Assembly (NCBI GenBank): GCA_963675135.1
Contig: OY776130.1
Coordinates: 24,916,001-24,980,000 of the forward strand
Direction: 5' to 3'
Origin: Galeopsis tetrahit
Taxonomy: Eukaryota > Streptophyta > Magnoliopsida > Lamiales > Lamiaceae
Length of the DNA: 64,000 nucleotides
Part shown: positions 58,024 to 64,000 of the stretch, piece by piece
How positions within the stretch are numbered: the stretch's first letter is position 1
Layout of the letters: each line of letters opens with the position of its first letter
Position numbers and translations under genes: made by a program
The notes under the pieces: generated by a model
What the model saw: the letters and a program-made list of their open reading frames with translations, nothing else
What the model was told of the DNA's origin: nothing
The model's database searches: none

Positions 58024-58911
58024 GATGACATAATATTTGGATCCCCCAATGAAAAGCTGTGTGAGAAGTTCTCCAAGCTTTTGCAAAGCAAGTTTGAGAT
58101 GTCCATGATGGGGTTGATGAACTTCTTTTTGGGTCTTCAAGTCAAGCAATCAAAAGAAGGGATCTTCATCAACCAAGCTAAGTACACCAGAGAAATGATC
58201 AAGAAGTTTGGGTGTGCTACTAGCAAGCCAGTAAGGATCCCAATGAACACAAATTGGAAGATGGATCCTGATGAAAGTGGTGTTTCAACCAACTCTACTG
58301 AGTATAGAGGAATAATTGGTTCACTCCTCTATCCTAAGAAAAGCCATCTTGAGGCTGCAAAGAGGATTTTGAGGTATCTCAAAGGTACTGAGAATCTAGG
58401 CCTTTGGTATCCTGCTGATGACAACATTGAGTTAACTGGCTACTCAGATGCTGACTATGGAGGTTGCAGAATTGATAGAAAGTCCACTTCAGGGACTTGT
58501 CAATTCTTAGGCAACAAGCTTATATCTTGGTTTTCCAAGAAGCAGAACACAGTGGCTACTTCCACCACTGAAGCTGAGTATGTTGCAGCTGGAAGTTGTT
58601 ATGCTCAAATTCTTTGGTTGAGACAACAACTAAAAGACTACAAAGTCAACTCTACTGAAGTGCCAATATTCTGTGATAACAATAGTGACATTCCTATATC
58701 ATAAAATCCTGTCTTGCACACAAGATGCAAACATGTGGACATCAAGCATCACTTCATTAGAGACCATGTGGAGAAGAAGGATATAAAGTTGGTCAAGATC
58801 CACACAGATCATCAAAAAGATGATATTCTAACAAAGCCACTTGCAGAGGCAAGATTTCTGGAGTTATCAGCAGAGTTGGGACTACTTGATCCAGGGAAGT
58901 TGGACAAGTAA
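58019..58911 (+). pseudogene. copia pol of element B, 3' part (RT from DD, RNase H)
   Basis: Continues element B's RT after the nested insertion: DDIIFGSP at the start, then KFEMSMMGLMNFFLGLQV, then RNase H with SDADYGG and STTEAEY. Two lesions are independent of the insertion: an in-frame loss of 21 codons at 58,332/58,333, which removes the SRPDI segment conserved in A1 and A2, and TAA at 58,702-58,704 where A2 has CAA. The frame then continues to TAA 58,909-58,911. Confidence 0.92.
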
Positions 58912-59612
58912 AACTCATGGAAGTTAAGGGGAAGTATGGAAACTAAAAGAAGTTTCAGCAGACTTGGTCAAGTCTACTGAAGTTCAGAAGAGATGATTGA
59001 AATTATTCAGGACACTTGTCCATTGGAATTCAGGACCCTTGTCCACATCTCCTCAGGACACTAGTCCTAGTGGGGTCAGATAAGTTGTTTTAGCTATCAA
59101 ACTATTTTCTTGGTTTGATAAGCACCTACTTTGGGTAATCATTTTATATCTTGATATCCATCCCAATTACAGATATCATCTCTGTGGGATTTAATTTGTC
59201 CCCCACCCAAAAGGTCGCTTTCCATGCATTAAATGCCAAGATTTAACTCTTGTTTGCATTACACTTTTCAAGCCATGATCTATCTCGAAAACTCCCCAAC
59301 CATTAACTAATATTAAATAACTTCCACGTTTTGAATAAAACCAATAACTCACTGTTACATTGGTTTTTAACCATTGGATCAAAACTGGCCAACTCCCCTG
59401 AAATGCATCCTGGCCGTCCAAGTGTATTTTCCCATTTTTGACAACCGTTGAAAATACACAAACCTCACCAACTCATTGACAAACATTCTTTTTAGAATAT
59501 TCTCAAGTCTTAAAACTCCCCCACACACTCTTCTTCCCCAAGCATTCGAAACCGTAGCTCATTTTCTTCAAACTCTCTCAAAACTCTCTCAATTTCATCT
59601 CTGTAATCTTCA
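58912..59612 (+). promoter_or_regulatory. Spacer of element B between pol and extra gene
   Basis: No gene was seen. It shows little similarity to the family A spacer. The last ~100 bp before ATG 59,613 are pyrimidine-rich with CTCTC repeats, like a plant 5' leader. AATATTAAATAA near 59,308-59,321 could serve as an AT-rich core promoter, but this is weak. Confidence 0.35.
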
Positions 59613-62600
59613 ATGGCCCCCAAAGTTAGACCAGAGATGATCATAGATTTTTCAAACAAGGCTCTAGACCTTGATTTTGGATATTTGAGCAACAAGAACA
59701 GACTTCACTTTGAGCCCATCATATCATTTGCAAGTGAAGATCCTGAAATCACTCCAACCCTCCCAGCAAGATGGTTGAGAAGAGCTGGTCTTCAAAAGTT
59801 CATGGAAGAGAGGCCAAGCTCTTGTCTGGAAAGCTACATGGCTGAGTTCTTTGCCTTTCTCAAGTGGAGAGGTAAACCTGAAGATGGTGAAGTTTCCACC
59901 AGACTTTCATATATAGCAGAGGGAGAGGAGGAAGAGAGATTTCATAGAGTGAAATTCTCTTCAGAAGATCTTGAAGGAGCTTTTGGATTGCCCTCAGAAG
60001 GAAGGAATCCAGAATTTTATGGTGCTTCTCATGAAGAGGAGATAGCACAAGAATGGCTTTTGGTTCCTGGTCCCATCTCTTCAACTCAAAAAAAGAAGAC
60101 TCTCAAACAAAAGTTTCTCAACCTCTTTGAGGTAGTTGCTAAGAGTCTCTTGAGCAATACTGCAAGCTTGGAACAAGTCAGCCATCCAAGAATCAGAATC
60201 ATGGCTGCAGTTATTGATGCCAGTGACAAGGGTATCAAATTTGATTGGAGGACCTTCATTATATCTGAGATGATGAAGGAAAAGGCCAAGTTCAAGGTGA
60301 AAGTCCACAACAAGGTTGTGCTGGAAGGGAAACTTAAGTATTGCACCAGGGCAAGCTTGTTGATTGAGAGATTTTCCCATTACTCCCAAATGCAAACCTT
60401 TGCAAAGCCCCTCCCAGCCCAAAAGATTCTGTTCAGAAAGCTCAGCAAGAAAACTGAGCAAAGGAGGATGATATTGGCCAAACCTGCTGAAGAGAAGGTG
60501 GAGGAAAAGCCAAAATTGAAGAAAAGGACAAAGGCCAGAGTTGTGAAGACTAGGAAACTGTCTCAAATCCCCTCAGAGGAGAATTCAGGAGCTTCAACTG
60601 AAATTGAAGAAGTTGCAGAAGAGGGAGTGAGTGTGCCTTCTGATCATTCAGAAGAGTTGAGGCAGAAATACAATGAGTCTAGACAAAAGTCTAAGGGTGA
60701 TAAAAGGATCAGGGAGGTTGTCCCTGAGAAGGATGGTGAAGGAAGTGGGAGCAGTAGGGCTTGCAAGAGAAGGGCCAAGCCTAATGACAAAGTGTTGGAG
60801 CTTCAGGAGGAAAGGTCTCTACAAATTGCTCTTAGAGAGAGCAGAGCTGAAAGCAGGACCAAATCCAAGTCAAGGACCAACTCATCTGGCTCTGGTAATC
60901 CAGAATCCAAGGTCCCTGAAGGTCAACCAATAGAGGCCAACATCCCTGAAATTCAGAATCCTGAGCCCAACTCCCCTGAAACCCACATAACCCCAACCAA
61001 TCAACCTATCACCCCCATCAATCTTACAAAGAGATACTCTCCTGAAGGGAGTGTGCAAAGAAGTGGGATAGATGTGCTAGCAGATATAGCTGTAGATGAG
61101 ACAAGATTACATTCTCCCCTTGACTCATCTATGCTCAATTATTCAAAGCTTTTAGAAGCTGCACTCTTTGAGCCAACCCCCCTGAGTAAAGCCCCTTCAG
61201 ATCCATTGCTCTCAAAAGCAACTGAAGTACCTTCTATTGCACCCAACCCTTCTGAAGTCAACATTCCTGAACTAAACCTTCCTGAAGCCACATTAGGAGA
61301 ACCCAGAGCCAACTCCCCTATAACCCAAAGTCCCCATTCAAGTGGAGATGAGGAGGAGTATACTTATGAAAGTATGCTCAGAGGTGGAGCCAAGGATACT
61401 GTGGACAGTTTGTATCCACAACTTGCTGAATTTCCAAGAATTCAGAAGACATTTCATGATCTAAGGATGCTTGTGGATGTAAAAGACAAGTCTATGATGG
61501 AGATATCACAAGTCATCCAAGATAAGGGTGCAAACTAGTGGCAAGTAGAGGAGAACAGATTGCTACACTTTGCTGGAGTCTCAAAGACAAGATTTCTCAT
61601 TGATGAGGAAGTATTTGCAAAGTTGGTAGCTGATAAGATTAATGAGGAGAAGGAAATGAAAGCTAAGGGCATCAAACACCCTGAAAGTAGCTCTAATGAT
61701 GATGATTCCCCTGATGATCCCTCAAACCCCTCAAAACCCAACCCTCCTGAAACCCCTCAAGCCAATTTCCCTAAATCTTCTGTATCAGAAAGACTCTCCA
61801 ACCCCCCTAGAACCTATCATAGGAAAGGCTCTGTATCTTCAGAGGTGTTGACCAAGGGTGGTAACACAACCAAAGACACATCTGCCAATGAAGGTTCCTC
61901 TGAACCCAAGGCACAGCCTAAAGATGTGGAGGTTCCTATTTTAGAGGCTGGTTTGATTAAGGCCTATTCAGTGTCAGATGAGTTGGACACTGATCAGCCC
62001 TTAATCATTCATGATGACTCAGTGGATGTTGATATAAGCACTGTGATCTCCCCACAACTGCCATCTTTGAACCTTGTTGAAGGTGGAGATGCTGCAGGAT
62101 TAGGTGATGGAGTTGAAAAGGAGATGATAGTTGAAAAACCAGAGGGAGTAGTAGATGATAGAGAGGTGGTGATCACTAGGATAGTGAGTGTACCACCAAA
62201 TGAGGGTGATATAAGTGCGGAAGGGCAGGCTATTCTTGAAGTCAAATCTGAACTTCAGAAATCCCTTGATGAGAGGAGGCCTGTTTCCTTAAGTGAGGAC
62301 ATCTTAAATGAAGGGAGAAAAGAAATAGTTGAAAATGAGGAGAAGACTGCTGATGTATCAGAGTCTTATGGAAAAGAAATTGAGGGAGATAAATGTGTTT
62401 TTACTGACTCATTTGATTTGTCTGATATTGCAGGTATAACCTTTGATCAAATTTTTGCAGATGAACTCTTAACAGATGCACCCATTCAAGTTGATAGTGG
62501 ATCAGCACAAGCCTTGCTTGGGATGCAATCAGAGAAGTTGGACTCCTTGGCTCATCAAGTCCAAACAGCTCATGCAGAAACTTCTGGAGCCTTGGATGAG

Positions 62601-64000
62601 CATGGAAGAACTTTGGCATCTGTAGAAATTAGGCTAACTGGCTCAGAAGATGTGGTGTTACCTACCTTGGAGGCAAGGATCAGTGGAGTTGAGACTGGTC
62701 TGCAAACCATCTCCACTGAAGTCATCAAAGCTAAGAACACCATGAGATCAGTTTCAAAGGATGTAAAGTAAGAGCAGTCCTTGCTAAGAATCAACCACAA
62801 TAGGAATGTGAAGACATTGAGGTCAGTGGTGAAGAAAGCTCTTGGAAGAAAGACTGCCCTGCAAAGGCAAAGAGCTGAAGAGCAAAGGCTAGCTATGGTG
62901 AAAGCAGCCTCAGAAAAATTTTCCCAAGAGGTATTGGCCAACATTGCTGAAGGTGCAGTGGCCAACCTCACTGAGCTTCTTAAGGCCCAACTGGATGCAT
63001 CTCTTAAGGCAACCATGGAGGAGGTTGTCCAACAGAAAATGAAGCCTGTTCTAGCCTTTCTCAGTTTGAGCAGTGACAGGATGCAGAATATACATGATGA
63101 GAATGTATATCTGTTGGAAGAGATGAAGTCTCTAACCCAAGCCCAGTCCTTATTGGCATCTACTATGAGTGAACTGAAGCCAGAATGTTTTGATGCTGCC
63201 AAAAAGGGGGAAAGGGAAAGAGCAAGAGCAAAAGGTGCCTTAGTGATTGGAAGCCCAGTCAAAGAGGGAAAGGGTAAGGACAAAGCCCCTGAAGGAAAGG
63301 GAAAGGAGCCAGCAGTGCTAAACTTGGAAGAATTGGATGAAGAGGAGCAGTTAGCACTTGCCTTGAAGAACTCAATGGCCTCAGCTCAAGAGGAAAGAGT
63401 GAGGTTACAGCAAAGACCAGGTGGTGAAATGTCTGGTTTGTACAAAGATGCTGAAGGTGTCCAAACTAGAGGAAAGATCAAGAGGGCAAAAGGAAAGAAA
63501 AGACAAGTTGAGACATTCACTGATTTTCCCAACAACCTTGATCTTCCACCTGAATTCAGAGTTGATGATGATGAGCCTATCTCAAAGAAGGCCAAAGCTG
63601 CTGAAAAGCCCAAGAATGCTGAAGAGGACAAGTCTTCTGAATCTGCCAAAGATGCTGAAGGTCCCAAGTCCACTGAAGATATTGAAGAACTATTTGTTGA
63701 AGGATTTGGACCTGAACCCAAGAAGAAGACAACTGTCCTAGCTGATGATCCATCAAAACTATTTCATGAAGGGTTTGGCAAAGACCCTGAAACCTAACAG
63801 AAACTGGCCATGATGAGGGCCCAAGCAAAGATGGATTTAATGGATGAAGCACAAAGAGCAAGAGATAAGAGAAGAGCAGGCTTCCAGAAGCCAAGAAGGA
63901 AGAGAGCAACCTATAACAAGATGAAGCCACAATTATTGATCCCAATGGACACCAAATATCCTCACTTGGATAAATGGGTGCCAATTCAGCTGAATGACTC
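59613..64000 (+). pseudogene. Extra gene of copia element B (partial, three nonsense codons)
   Basis: Homologue of the family A extra gene, without the intron: from ATG 59,613 the frame reads directly through the point where family A is split. One frame runs to the window edge (1,462 codons so far), interrupted by TAG 61,536-61,538 (TGG in A1), TAA 62,769-62,771 and TAA 63,795-63,797. Conserved blocks shared with A1: N-terminal domain (ARWLRRAGLQKFMEE, LEGAFGLPSEG, IKFDWRTF), central block (EYTYESMLRGG, FHDLRMLVDVKDKSM) and the start of the C-terminal block (DKWVPIQL near the edge). Linkers rich in S, P, E and K differ strongly. Coiled-coil stretches occur near 62,520-63,160. Function unknown. 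Confidence 0.8.

Larger units (their letters stand above)
43091..64000 (+). mobile_element. Ty1/copia element B, 5'-truncated and interrupted
   Basis: It is related to family A but distinct, with many substitutions at DNA and protein level. It lacks the 5' LTR and Gag N-terminus. It holds gag (43,091-45,326), pol (45,327-47,765 and 58,024-58,911) and the extra gene (59,613 to beyond the window). A Tat-type gypsy element is inserted at 47,766-58,018. Any 3' LTR would lie to the right of the window. Confidence 0.9.

Noticed and set aside
1..64000. tRNA, rRNA or host protein-coding genes
   Set aside because: I found none. Apart from satellite DNA and unassigned spacers, every long frame can be assigned to a retroelement gene, its extra gene or an antisense shadow.

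Overview
This is nuclear DNA from a flowering plant, probably a heterochromatic block. I found no tRNA, rRNA, ordinary host gene or prokaryotic signal. It consists of two blocks of AT-rich long-period satellite, remains of large Ty1/copia elements, a Ty3/gypsy fragment and one young, complete-ended Ty3/gypsy element nested in a copia element. Species cannot be determined.

Layout: 1-12,916 satellite array 1 (about 1.49 kb unit, each with four ~200 bp subrepeats); 12,917-21,325 5'-truncated copia element A1 (RT-RNase H remnant, a large extra gene, PPT, 3' LTR); 21,326-30,176 satellite array 2, colinear with array 1 at an offset of about 22.68 kb; 30,177-41,507 copia element A2 of the same family (5' LTR, PBS, gag, protease-integrase-RT-RNase H, extra gene, no 3' end); 41,508-~43,090 fragment of a chromovirus-like gypsy element; ~43,091-64,000 copia element B, a related but distinct family that lacks its 5' end and runs off the window. 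Element B is split at 47,766-58,018 by a Tat-type gypsy element on the minus strand, with matching LTRs (two differences in 781 bp), PBS, PPT and a 5 bp target duplication (ATGTG). This insertion falls exactly inside the catalytic YVDD motif of B's reverse transcriptase.

The most notable content is the extra gene downstream of pol in the copia elements (15,014-19,540; 38,251-41,507; 59,613-64,000). It encodes a protein of about 1,380 residues or more, with a globular N-terminal domain, acidic linkers, a conserved central block, a long coiled coil and a conserved C-terminal block. In family A it has its own TATA box 131 bp before the ATG and an intron directly after the fifth codon; family B has no intron there. 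It looks like a separate transcription unit carried by the retrotransposon. The nested Tat element independently carries an extra gene, antisense to its own gag-pol, with at least one clear GT-AG intron.

All copia coding regions here are broken by stops or frameshifts, often TGG to TAG or CAG/CAA to TAG/TAA. The Tat gag-pol frame is open for 1,485 codons but has lost RNase H and the integrase zinc domain through an in-frame deletion, so it could move only with help from another copy.
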